Shown here: in pieces, positions 17,697 through 25,110 of the stretch
Layout: every line of letters starts with the position of its first letter
How positions within the stretch are numbered: position 1 is the first letter of the stretch
Assembly: GCA_964587105.1 (NCBI GenBank)
Contig: CAZPKG010000002.1
Coordinates: 186,001-250,000, forward strand
From: JABWCQ01 sp964587105
GTDB taxonomy: Bacteria; Electryoneota; RPQS01
Length of the DNA: 64,000 nucleotides
Reading direction: 5' to 3'
Notes under the pieces: generated by a model
The model's input: only the letters and a program-made list of their open reading frames with translations
Database searches by the model: none
What the model was told of the DNA's origin: nothing
Program-made: the position numbers and the translations under genes

Positions 17697-17756
17697 GCTG
17701 GTGGATGAATTAGGAACTGAAAACTGTTTGCAATATTTCTGTTAAGGAGAAGGAAA

Positions 17757-19109
17757 ATGAAACTCAAGATGTTGTTTGTTGCGATGGCGGTGTTCGCTTT
17801 TGCATCTATCAGCCACGCGCAGTTTAACGCTGGTCTGTACAACTTTGGCCCGAATCTGTTGATGAACTCCTGTACCGGCGGCGAGCCGCTCGGTCCGGAT
17901 TGTCTCGTTCAGATCTATTGGGATGCCAATGCCAATGGCCCGGACGCTGCCGATCAGCAGCCTGTCGTCGGTGATGGCTTCGGTCAGTGCAATTACAATA
18001 CGTTCTCGCTTCAGTCTGGTTATGATTTCGCTACGCCGGGCGGCTTCTATGTTGACCCGCTGTTCACGATTTCGACACTGACCCCGCAGCCCTCGCTGTA
18101 CTACCTCGTTTGCGAGTGCCAGGGTGTGAAGTGGACCTCTGCAGTGTTCACGATTCTTAATGGTACGAATGACTATGATTGCGGCGCCTTGAACTGGACC
18201 TGCGAAGTTACCCAAGTTCCGTGTACTGCTCCGGCCGAAGTCGGTATCCAGCTTCCTGCTGGTGGCCAGACCCCGGTTCCGTTCTCGCAGTGCATCCAGC
18301 TTTGCGCTGGTCAGACGACCCGCATCTGCTTGGGCCCGTTGTATGCTAACCACCGCCCGCACGGCCACGTCGTTGCTGGCTGCTTGACCGATGGTTGCGA
18401 AACCCCGTGCCCGCCGGCTCAGTTCGGCTATGATGACGCCGGTTGGGTGTACAACCCCGCTAACGGCACCTGGTGCAATGTGATTGTTGGTGGTAGCGAT
18501 GGTTGCGTCTGCTTCACGATTGACTTCATCGAAGGCGTCGTGGATGTTGACTTCAGCGCAGTTGCTCGTGACAGCAAGGTTGAGTTGGCTTGGAGCACTG
18601 GTGCGGAATCCGATATGGCTGGTTACAATGTGATGCGTCGCGTTGTTGGCCATACGTGGGCGCAGATCGCCACGGTTGAAGCCACCAATTCCAGCAGCGC
18701 TTCGAGCTATACGTTCGTTGACGAATCCGCTGATAACGGCACGGCGTATGAATACACGCTCAACATGGTTGCTCTGAATGGCGACGTGACCGAGCTTGGT
18801 ACCATTGCTTCGGCGACCCCGTCGGCGAATCTGGCCGTCATCACCGAGTACGCTCTGCATCAGAACTACCCGAACCCCTTCAACCCGAGCACCAGCCTGG
18901 TGTTTGACGTTGTCGCCGAGAACGTCGTGAACCTGAAGGTTTACAACGCGATGGGTCAGGAAGTTGCCACGTTGGTGAACGGCACGATGAATGCCGGCCG
19001 CCACACTGTGAATTTTGATGCCACGAACCTCACGAGCGGCTTGTACTTCTACACGGTGAAGATCGGCAACGAGTTCACCGCCACCAAGAAGATGCTCCTC
19101 GTTAAGTAA
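17757..19109 (+). CDS. Secreted Cys-rich protein, Ca-loop family member A, with sorting domain
   Basis: 450 aa, AAGGAGAAGG ribosome site, signal peptide MKLKMLFVAMAVFAFASISHA. Residues ~22-150 form the N-terminal family domain shared with 19315 and 20955: mature end QFNA, LVQIYWDANANGPDAADQQPVVGD, NYNTF, PQPSLYYLV, VKWTSAVFTILNG, WTC. The middle has many Cys residues. A fibronectin-III-like region (~275-355, VELAWSTGAESDMAGYNVMRR) precedes the sorting domain (NYPNPFNPSTSLVF ... MLLVK). The last 150 bp of coding sequence are identical to those of 19315. Exported; function unknown. Confidence 0.85.
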   Translation: MKLKMLFVAMAVFAFASISHAQFNAGLYNFGPNLLMNSCTGGEPLGPDCLVQIYWDANANGPDAADQQPVVGDGFGQCNYNTFSLQSGYDFATPGGFYVDPLFTISTLTPQPSLYYLVCECQGVKWTSAVFTILNGTNDYDCGALNWTCEVTQVPCTAPAEVGIQLPAGGQTPVPFSQCIQLCAGQTTRICLGPLYANHRPHGHVVAGCLTDGCETPCPPAQFGYDDAGWVYNPANGTWCNVIVGGSDGCVCFTIDFIEGVVDVDFSAVARDSKVELAWSTGAESDMAGYNVMRRVVGHTWAQIATVEATNSSSASSYTFVDESADNGTAYEYTLNMVALNGDVTELGTIASATPSANLAVITEYALHQNYPNPFNPSTSLVFDVVAENVVNLKVYNAMGQEVATLVNGTMNAGRHTVNFDATNLTSGLYFYTVKIGNEFTATKKMLLVK

Positions 19110-19195
19110 TCGCGTGTAACGCGGCTAATGCGCTTGCGCATGCGCCGTGAAGCCTCGGTTTAGTTTGAAGCGGGCCTCCCGATTGGGAGGCCCGC
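18953..19195 (+). repeat. Near-identical 3' tract, copy 1 (pairs with 20478-20720)
   Basis: 18953-19102 is identical over 150 bp to 20478-20627. The next ~90 bp, past the stop and through the terminator hairpin, differ at only a few positions. Immediately upstream the two genes are clearly diverged. Confidence 0.9.
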
Positions 19196-19199
19196 TTTC
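19170..19199 (+). terminator. Intrinsic terminator
   Basis: Perfect 11-bp stem GCGGGCCTCCC-GATT-GGGAGGCCCGC followed by TTTCT. Ends the 17757 gene. Confidence 0.9.
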
Positions 19200-19224
19200 T
19201 ATTTGATAGCTAAGATGATTTTTG

Positions 19225-19253
19225 TTGCTTCTCTAACATTTGGAGCCTATATT
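19225..19253 (+). promoter_or_regulatory. Probable sigma-70-type promoter
   Basis: TTGCTT (19225-19230), 17-bp spacer, TATATT (19248-19253), for the 19315 gene. Confidence 0.5.
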
Positions 19254-19314
19254 CGAGAGTTACTGTATTGAGTCTTCTATTCTATTTGTTTCTTCTTCTT
19301 AGTTATCGAGGTGC

Positions 19315-20634
19315 ATGATGAAACAGCTACTCTTGATCTTTTCCTGCCTCGGAAGCAGTCTATTGGCGCACGCACAGTTTAATGCCTTGCTTTATAGCTT
19401 GACCCCATTGACGGAGGAATGCGGCACAGGCGCGCCGCTTGGCCCGGAATCCTATGGAGTAATCTATTGGGATCAAAATTCCAACGGACCCGACCAAGCA
19501 GATCAACCTGTCCCTGTCGGCGATCTGTTTGGGCAGGCGAACTTCAACACTTTCCCGATCAACGGGGAAAGCATCCTTGGGATTCCAGGGACCTTTTATA
19601 CGGATCCAGCATTCACGATTTCTACCAATACCCCGCAACCTTCGCGCTACTATGTGAAGGTCGAAATCGGTGGTGTGGTTTGGACATCGGTAGTATTCAC
19701 GATTCTCGATGGTCTTCGCGACTACGACCTTTCTGAAGGTTGGAGTTGCTATGGTTCGTCGTGCGACATGCCTTCGATGATTGTACTCGGGCCGGAGGAT
19801 TTTAATGGTGAAAGCTACAGTGGGTGCCTTTCTGTTTGCGCGATGCACACGACAACGATCTGTATTGGTCCATTGCCGCAGAATCGGCGTCCAGTAGTGG
19901 ATATCCACCCCGGCTGCAATTATGGCATCATTGGATCGTGTGACGTGGAATGTCAACTGGTACAGTTTAGCTATAACCCCGACTTATTGTACTATGACTC
20001 GCAGCAGAGCCAGTGGTGTTTAAACTTTTTCACCGTGCAGACCGGTTGTGTGTGTGTGAATGCCATTATCTTACCCGTTGTGGAGAGTTCATTTGAAGCG
20101 GTCGCGCGTGACAAGGCGGCCCTTATTTCATGGGCAACAGCGTCTGAAACGGGAGTGGATTATTTTCGCTTGAAGCGGGATGACCAAGTGGTTCATACTT
20201 GTGCGGGTTCCAACTCTGCGACGGGCGCAACCTATTCATATCTTGACGAAAATTTGGCCAACGGGCAAACGTACAGTTACTCGCTTGAGACCGTGAACAT
20301 GGACGGAAGTGTGGATACTTGGAGCCACGTTGCCACCGCCACGCCGTCGTCCGCCGCCGCCGTCATTACCGAGTACGCTCTTCATCAAAATTACCCGAAC
20401 CCATTCAATCCAAACACGAGCATCGTTTTTGATCTGGTTGAAGACAATTTCGTGGTGCTTACGGTCTATAATCTTGCGGGTCAGGAAGTTGCCACGTTGG
20501 TGAACGGCACGATGAATGCCGGCCGCCACACTGTGAATTTTGATGCCACGAACCTCACGAGCGGCTTGTACTTCTACACGGTGAAGATCGGCAACGAGTT
20601 CACCGCCACCAAGAAGATGCTCCTCGTAAAGTAA
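19315..20634 (+). CDS. Secreted Cys-rich protein, Ca-loop family member B, with sorting domain
   Basis: 439 aa, a full-length paralogue of 17757 with the same layout: signal peptide MMKQLLLIFSCLGSSLLAHA, mature QFNA, loop IYWDQNSNGPDQADQPVPVGD, NFNTF, PQPSRYYVKV, VVWTSVVFTILDG, then the Cys-containing middle, a fibronectin-III-like segment (ALISWATASETGVDYFRLKR) and the sorting domain (NYPNPFNPNTSIVF ... MLLVK). The passenger halves have diverged, but the final 50 codons are identical in DNA to 17757. ATG at 19318 is an equally possible start. Confidence 0.85.
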   Translation: MMKQLLLIFSCLGSSLLAHAQFNALLYSLTPLTEECGTGAPLGPESYGVIYWDQNSNGPDQADQPVPVGDLFGQANFNTFPINGESILGIPGTFYTDPAFTISTNTPQPSRYYVKVEIGGVVWTSVVFTILDGLRDYDLSEGWSCYGSSCDMPSMIVLGPEDFNGESYSGCLSVCAMHTTTICIGPLPQNRRPVVDIHPGCNYGIIGSCDVECQLVQFSYNPDLLYYDSQQSQWCLNFFTVQTGCVCVNAIILPVVESSFEAVARDKAALISWATASETGVDYFRLKRDDQVVHTCAGSNSATGATYSYLDENLANGQTYSYSLETVNMDGSVDTWSHVATATPSSAAAVITEYALHQNYPNPFNPNTSIVFDLVEDNFVVLTVYNLAGQEVATLVNGTMNAGRHTVNFDATNLTSGLYFYTVKIGNEFTATKKMLLVK

Positions 20635-20720
20635 CCGCGTGTTACGCGGCTAATGCACTTGCGCATGCGCCGTAACGCCTTGGTTTAGTTTGAAGCGGGC
20701 CTCCCGATTGGGAGGCCCGG
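20478..20720 (+). repeat. Near-identical 3' tract, copy 2 (pairs with 18953-19195)
   Basis: See 18953-19195; constant offset of 1525 bp. It covers the second half of the sorting domain, the stop and the terminator. Confidence 0.9.
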
Positions 20721-20724
20721 TTTT
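20695..20724 (+). terminator. Intrinsic terminator
   Basis: CGGGCCTCCC-GATT-GGGAGGCCCG followed by GTTTTG. Copy of the 19170 terminator. Confidence 0.88.
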
Positions 20725-20813
20725 GTATCACGCATGGCCCCTTTACCGTCCCTGAACTTGAAGGAATGGTCAAAATTGTCCCCAAACCAAAATCAAAATA
20801 GCCCTCAAATCCG

Positions 20814-20842
20814 TTGCATTTCTTGTATCCTGAGTGTATATT
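20814..20842 (+). promoter_or_regulatory. Probable sigma-70-type promoter
   Basis: TTGCAT (20814-20819), 17-bp spacer, TATATT (20837-20842). Predicted start near 20849. Confidence 0.55.
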
Positions 20843-20954
20843 TAGGCTTACGACAAATTCGTATTTTCCCGCGTCCGGGCCTGGAGTTTGCTGATTTGCA
20901 GAGGCTTAGCCATTGGCAGGACCACGTATAGAAACGGAAAGGACTCGACAGACG

Positions 20955-21482
20955 ATGAAACGGTGGACAATGTACTTGGCGGCTTTTGCCCTTCTGTTGA
21001 TTGGACAGCAGGCTATGGCCCAGTTTAACGCATTTGTGGCTTACGCGACGCCAGATCCGGCGCTGAGCACTGTCTGCGGCGGCAATACGCCCATCCCAGA
21101 CGGTCGCTTGATCAAGATTTTCCTTGATGTGGACGCCGACGGTCCTGATTTTGATGATCCGCAGCCGACGGTTTGCACCAATCCACCGGATTGCAATGAT
21201 CCGTTCGATGCAGTTAATTTTAATCAATTTACAATGAACGGCACGGCGATGGGACTTGGAGCTGGTTACTTTTTGACCGAGCCTGCGTTTACTTGTAATG
21301 CCACGATTCCGGGCAACGGTCGCTTTTACCTTCGTGTCTATGAGGTGGATAACACCACAATCTTGTGGACCAGCCGCGTCTTCACGGTCGTCAACGGTGT
21401 TCAGGACGTGATTTTCGTGCAAGCTGATTGGACCTGTGGCGCTGTAGGCCCACAGTGCACGGTGATTGACGAAAGCGAATAA
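20955..21482 (+). CDS. Secreted single-domain protein, Ca-loop family member C
   Basis: 175 aa from ATG 20955. Signal peptide MKRWTMYLAAFALLLIGQQAMA, mature QFNAF. It consists of the N-terminal family domain alone: LIKIFLDVDADGPDFDDPQP, NFNQF, FYLRVYEV, ILWTSRVFTVVNG, DWTCGA. No fibronectin-like part and no sorting domain, so it is periplasmic or released rather than sorted. Six Cys in the mature part could form disulfides. Function unknown. Confidence 0.8.
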   Translation: MKRWTMYLAAFALLLIGQQAMAQFNAFVAYATPDPALSTVCGGNTPIPDGRLIKIFLDVDADGPDFDDPQPTVCTNPPDCNDPFDAVNFNQFTMNGTAMGLGAGYFLTEPAFTCNATIPGNGRFYLRVYEVDNTTILWTSRVFTVVNGVQDVIFVQADWTCGAVGPQCTVIDESE

Positions 21483-21509
21483 TTGACCCATCTTAGCTTG
21501 GAACCCATG

Positions 21510-21556
21510 CAAGCGCAGGAGCGTAAAATCAATATGCTTCGCGCTTGTATTTTTTC
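21510..21556 (+). terminator. Probable intrinsic terminator
   Basis: CAAGCGC-a-GGAG / CTTC-GCGCTTG (one bulge) followed by TATTTTTTC. Ends the 20955 gene and separates it from the first selenoprotein gene. Confidence 0.7.
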
Positions 21557-21592
21557 GCGCCATTTGATAACCCAATAACCATAAACCAAACC

Positions 21593-22687
21593 ATGCGCAA
21601 ACTAACTGTTTTGCTCGCCGCCCTGACAGCCGCAGTATTTGCCTTCGGCTGGGTGCTGACCGGATGTTCGTCGGCCCCTGCTGATGGTAAACTGCAGGTC
21701 ATGTTCAGCGGCAATATCAGGGGCAACGTCGCCCCTTGTGGCTGAAAGCAGAAAAAAGGTGGAGTGGCCCGGTGGGCTGCTTTTGTACAAAGACATCAAG
21801 ATCCGACGGCCAACTGGTTGACCGTGGATGCCGGTAATTTTGTCGATCGCGCAGGCGCTAAGGGCGGTTGTTCGGACAAATGCCAATTCCTTGTCAACAG
21901 CTATGCGGACTTGCACTATGACGTGCTGAATATCGCGCGCCAGGAAGTTTCCATGGGCTATGAAACGCTCGTGGCACTGCGCGACACGTCAAAAAAGACC
22001 GACTACGTTTCTGCTAACCTGATTGACGTCAAGACGAACAAACCGATCTTTGATCCGTATGTGATCAAGGATTATGGTAACATGCGTGTTGGCGTGATGG
22101 GATTGTTGCGCGACGCCGATTTCCCGGCCACGACTTCGGTTGTGGACACGAATTTCATGCGCGTAACATCGACCAAGGACGCGGCGGCGAAGTACTTGCC
22201 GGAACTTCTCCGCAAGACCGACGCTGTGATCCTGTTGTGTGAATTGCCGACGGACGATCTTGATTCATTGGTCAAGGATTATCCGGACATCGACGTTGTG
22301 ATTTCAACGGGCGCGCTGCGCAGTGGTGAAACGACCACGATGATCGGCAAGAAGACGCGCTTGCTCGGTACGGGTTCGTCGGGCTATAACGGCCACTACG
22401 CGACGCTTGAATTCAAGCCCGCTTGGGGTGACTCAATTGGTTATTCGGATTTCAAGGACGCATTGGTTGAAACATACGATGTGACTGGTCCGTGGTCAGA
22501 GAAGCTTGCGGCTTTCGAGCAAAAGACGGGTGTTCCGCAGGTGCAACCTGCCAAGCAGGGCATGAACATCACGCCCGGCGTTGGTACGTCGCCGACTGTT
22601 TCGCCGTCGAATACGCCGTCTTTGTCGCCGTCAAATCAGGCTACGCCGTCCACTCAACCCGGACACGAAGGACATAATCACGGGTAA
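21593..22687 (+). CDS. UshA-like selenoprotein lipoprotein (in-frame TGA at 21743-21745)
   Basis: 364 residues if TGA at codon 51 is read as selenocysteine. The frame is open on both sides from ATG 21593. Lipoprotein signal MRKLTVLLAA...WVLTGC with Cys25 as lipidation site. The fold resembles the metallophosphatase half of UshA/5'-nucleotidases: FSGNIRGNVAPCG-U, KGGVARWAAFV, LTVDAGNF, YVSANLID, IFDPYVIKDYGNMRVGVMGLL, DAVILLCELPTDDLDSLVKDYPDIDVVIS, GHYATLEF. The usual metal ligands are gone (DxH to GN, DAGD to DAGN, GNHE to ARQE, GHxH to STGA), so nucleotidase activity is unlikely and a redox role of the CGU motif is more plausible. The tail is Ser/Pro/Thr-rich and ends GHEGHNHG. Cys homologues that I recall read PCGC here. 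Confidence 0.85.
21761..21783 (+). promoter_or_regulatory. Candidate bacterial SECIS hairpin, gene 1
   Basis: 10-bp stem GGAGTGGCCC / GGGCTGCTTT (with G-U pairs) and apical loop GGU. The loop starts 26 nt after the TGA, within the spacing known for bacterial SECIS elements, and has the required G at its start. Confidence 0.7.
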
Positions 22688-22704
22688 GGTTCTCTCCCGC
22701 GCGT

Positions 22705-22730
22705 AAAAGAGCGGCAGAGGCCGCTCTTTT
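22705..22730 (+). terminator. Intrinsic terminator
   Basis: Perfect 11-bp stem AAAAGAGCGGC-AGAG-GCCGCTCTTTT. It lies between the two selenoprotein genes, so they are probably transcribed separately. Confidence 0.85.
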
Positions 22731-22785
22731 CGTTAACGGGAAAAGTGGGGATTGCTGTTGTTATCGGACTTACAAATCGCGCCAC

Positions 22786-23721
22786 ATGATTCAATGTAAT
22801 AGATGTAGCGGTTCGTTTCGCGCTTTGAGCACGTTCGTAATGGTTGCATGTGTATTGGTTTTTTCGCAGATGCTGCTGGCGGGCAAAGAGATTGCGAAGA
22901 AGGCCGAAGCACGTGTAATCTACTCGGGCCAGTTCAAAGGGCATGTCGAACCGTGTGGTTGAGGCTCGCGTAAAGGCGGGTTGGCCCGGAGGGCCACCTT
23001 TATTCACAAGAGCCGAACGGACAGTATCCCCACGATGGTGGTGGAAGCTGGAAATTTTGCCACGCCTGCCAATGACGGCGAAGCTGTGCCGCGCCGCGAC
23101 CTCATGCTCGAATTTTATCATAACGAGCAGTACGATGCGGTAACATTGGGCGAGCAGGAGTTGTTGAATCCGATTTCGACATGGATTACCGCGCGTGACA
23201 ACGGGCTGCCGATTGTTGCTGCGAATTTGTACTATGGCGAGCGTGCGAAGAAACCGCTGTTTGAGCCCTATAAGTGGTTTGAACGCGGCGGCGTTCGGAT
23301 GGCCGTCGTTGGCTTAATTCCTGAGCGCGCCGGAGCCAAGCTGCCCGATTCGTTAGGAGTCAAGATCACATCGCCGTTTGAACAGCAGAAGATGATGCGG
23401 AAGCTGAACAAGCGCACGGATCATATGACGGTCATCGGAGACTTTACGCCCGAAGAAGCCGAATCGTTGGTGATGGCTTATCCGTTCATCGATTTGATTA
23501 TCACATCGAGTGAGAAAGTCTTCCGTCAAACCAACATCGGTACGACGGTGCTGGCGGCGTGCGGTGGCAAGGGTTACTACGGCGACTATTTGCAAATGCC
23601 CGTTGAGCGACAGGACACGACGGGAGTGAGTTCATTCCGCGAGACGCTCGATGTGAAAGTCGCGGCGGATACGATGTACGAGGCCAAGATTGCGCGCTCC
23701 GGGATCAAGTCACGAAAATAG
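22786..23721 (+). CDS. UshA-like selenoprotein, exported (in-frame TGA at 22960-22962)
   Basis: 311 residues if TGA at codon 59 is selenocysteine. ATG 22786 gives a basic then hydrophobic signal (MIQCNRCSGSFRALSTFVMVACVLVFSQMLLA in pieces), then VIYSGQFKGHVEPCG-U, KGGLARRATFIH, VVEAGNF, TLGEQELLNP, IVAANLYY, LFEPYKWFERGGVRMAVVGLI, MTVIGDFTPEEAESLVMAYPFIDLIITSS, GYYGDYLQM. It is a paralogue of 21593 with the same domain order and the same loss of metallophosphatase ligands (EAGN, GEQE, TSSE). It lacks the His/Ser/Pro tail and an obvious lipobox. It ends 4 nt before the 23726 gene, so those two form an operon. Confidence 0.85.
22980..22998 (+). promoter_or_regulatory. Candidate bacterial SECIS hairpin, gene 2
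   Basis: TGGCCC-GGA-GGGCCA with further G-C closure around a T-C mismatch. The GGA loop starts 26 nt after the TGA, exactly as in gene 1. Confidence 0.7.
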
Positions 23722-23725
23722 GAAC

Positions 23726-24373
23726 ATGATGAAAAAGGACAACCACAAAATGCTGGCAAAGCGAAACATCGTGTTGCGAATTGCAGGACTCTTCGCGCTA
23801 TTGACCCTCTTTGTCACAACCGCAATCGCCCGTGACGTGATTAAGGGTCGTGAGGTCTTTTTTGATACGGAATTGGACGAGCAGCGCGATGTTGCGATGG
23901 GAAATCCGTACGGAATTCTGGTGGTGATGTACGGCAAAGCTCCTGTTTTGGACAGTAAAGGCGAACTTCACAGCCACGGACACTTAATTCAGGTGATTAT
24001 GGACGGTGGAAATGGTGTTCAAGACCCACCTAATCCTGATGGAACACCTGGAGGGGATGACTCGTTGGCCATCGGGAATTTCAACAGTTTCTATTTGGCA
24101 GGGTACGATTATCCACCGGAAATGAAGGGAAAAACGGGCTTATTCTTGTCGGCAAAGTTCTTTCTCCCCTATGTGGATGATCGGGTATATTATTTGCGTT
24201 TATGGGAGGGCGGCGACCCAGCAAAAGCGCCGTTCTATCAAGACACACGTGAATATGTTTCGACTATTGGTGACCAAGGCGGCGGACTCGTTCGCATATC
24301 TTCCCGGAATTATTCGGGACCGCAGGAACTTGACTGGACCTTCGGCAAGTCCGTACCCCGTCCCAAGAAGTAG
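23726..24373 (+). CDS. Exported protein, possible distant Ca-loop family member D
   Basis: 215 aa from ATG 23726 (23729 equally possible). Signal peptide within MLAKRNIVLRIAGLFALLTL...AIA. Features reminiscent of 17757/19315/20955: HLIQVIMDGGNGVQDPPNPDG (I-x-V-x-x-D followed by an acidic Gly/Pro loop), NFNSFYLAG, FLPYVDDRVYYLRLWEG. The relation is by motif order only. It is translated in an operon with the second selenoprotein (4-nt gap), which suggests a shared extracytoplasmic task. No Cys in the mature region that I can see. Confidence 0.7.
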   Translation: MMKKDNHKMLAKRNIVLRIAGLFALLTLFVTTAIARDVIKGREVFFDTELDEQRDVAMGNPYGILVVMYGKAPVLDSKGELHSHGHLIQVIMDGGNGVQDPPNPDGTPGGDDSLAIGNFNSFYLAGYDYPPEMKGKTGLFLSAKFFLPYVDDRVYYLRLWEGGDPAKAPFYQDTREYVSTIGDQGGGLVRISSRNYSGPQELDWTFGKSVPRPKK

Positions 24374-25046
24374 CGGAACTCACAGCTTTATTGATCAGTT
24401 TTCGAGGGTTTGTTCGACAGGAATTGTCGGACAAACCCTTGTTTGTTTCCTGGCCCTTTGGCCGCTCGTTGCTGATGCCCAATGGCTTCAGGTGGGATTC
24501 GTCGAACCGGGCTCAACACAGACTCCAGAGAAGGTGCTCGTGGCTGACGAAAACGGTACTTGGGAAAAGGAACTCACCTTGCGGAATCGCTACGATCTGA
24601 AACAGTCGTGCTTTCTCTCTGAACCGTTGGTGCTTCCTAAACATGCTTCGGAAGGCTCGTTTGCCATTCGCTGGGAACAGAACGGGCTTGAGTTCTCATA
24701 CCGCTTCAAACCGTTGCTTAACCAGCCTCTGCAGGTGCTGTTGGACCAGGCTGAAACGAAATCCACTGAGCCCCCCCCCCAGTGTGAACCACTTCTGTCA
24801 CTGGCCCCAAACCCGTTCAACCCCACGACGACGATATCCCTTGCCCTTCCCCAAGCCTCTCGTTTGAAGCTTGAGATATTCGACATTTTGGGCCGACAAG
24901 TCTCCTTGCTGGCCGATGAAGAACGGCCCTCCGGCACCCACCAGTGGGTCGTGGACGGCTCAAGTTGGGCCAGTGGGACATATTTCCTCTCTTATCGCCT
25001 CTCGCCCGGCCAATCCGGCGTCCGCCGCTTGGTCCTGCTGAAGTAA
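24330..25046 (+). CDS. Exported protein with sorting domain, start uncertain
   Basis: The reading frame is clear from about 24423 onward: hydrophobic signal-like IVGQTLVCFLALWPLVADAQ, a short passenger (~110 residues, WLQVGFVEPGSTQTPEKV...), a Pro run, and the sorting domain SLAPNPFNPTTTISLALP ... LVLLK. No ATG with a ribosome site precedes it. TTG 24330 (after GCAGGAA, inside the previous gene) is the best formal start; ATT 24423 would give the cleanest signal peptide. The 5' end may be damaged. A 10-C run at 24771-24780 lies just before the sorting domain. Confidence 0.6.
   Translation: MTGPSASPYPVPRSSGTHSFIDQFSRVCSTGIVGQTLVCFLALWPLVADAQWLQVGFVEPGSTQTPEKVLVADENGTWEKELTLRNRYDLKQSCFLSEPLVLPKHASEGSFAIRWEQNGLEFSYRFKPLLNQPLQVLLDQAETKSTEPPPQCEPLLSLAPNPFNPTTTISLALPQASRLKLEIFDILGRQVSLLADEERPSGTHQWVVDGSSWASGTYFLSYRLSPGQSGVRRLVLLK
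24406..24448 (+). terminator. Hairpin overlapping the putative signal-peptide codons
   Basis: 14-bp stem GGGTTTGTTCGACA / TGTCGGACAAACCC (one G-T), loop GGAAT, then TTGTTTGTTT. Looks like the terminator of the 22786-24373 operon, yet its right arm lies within the frame of 24330-25046. Confidence 0.6.
24771..24780. repeat. Homopolymeric C10 tract within a coding region
   Basis: Encodes the prolines between passenger and sorting domain. A 1-nt slip would remove the sorting domain from the product. Confidence 0.7.
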
Positions 25047-25110
25047 CCACCCTCTCTCAACCTCCTTTTATTCTTGCGACTTCGGAGTAAGCTCCGTAGA
25101 TTACGGAGCC

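Larger units (their letters stand above)
20635..20954. other. 320-bp intergenic region
   Basis: Contains the terminator of 19315 (20695-20724), the promoter at 20814-20842 and a ~105-nt leader for the 20955 gene. No gene seen. Confidence 0.6.

Noticed and set aside
21743..22962. TGA codons as evidence of pseudogenes or of TGA read as Trp
   Set aside because: Both paralogues carry TGA at one conserved motif with open, conserved sequence after it, and TGA ends several intact genes nearby.
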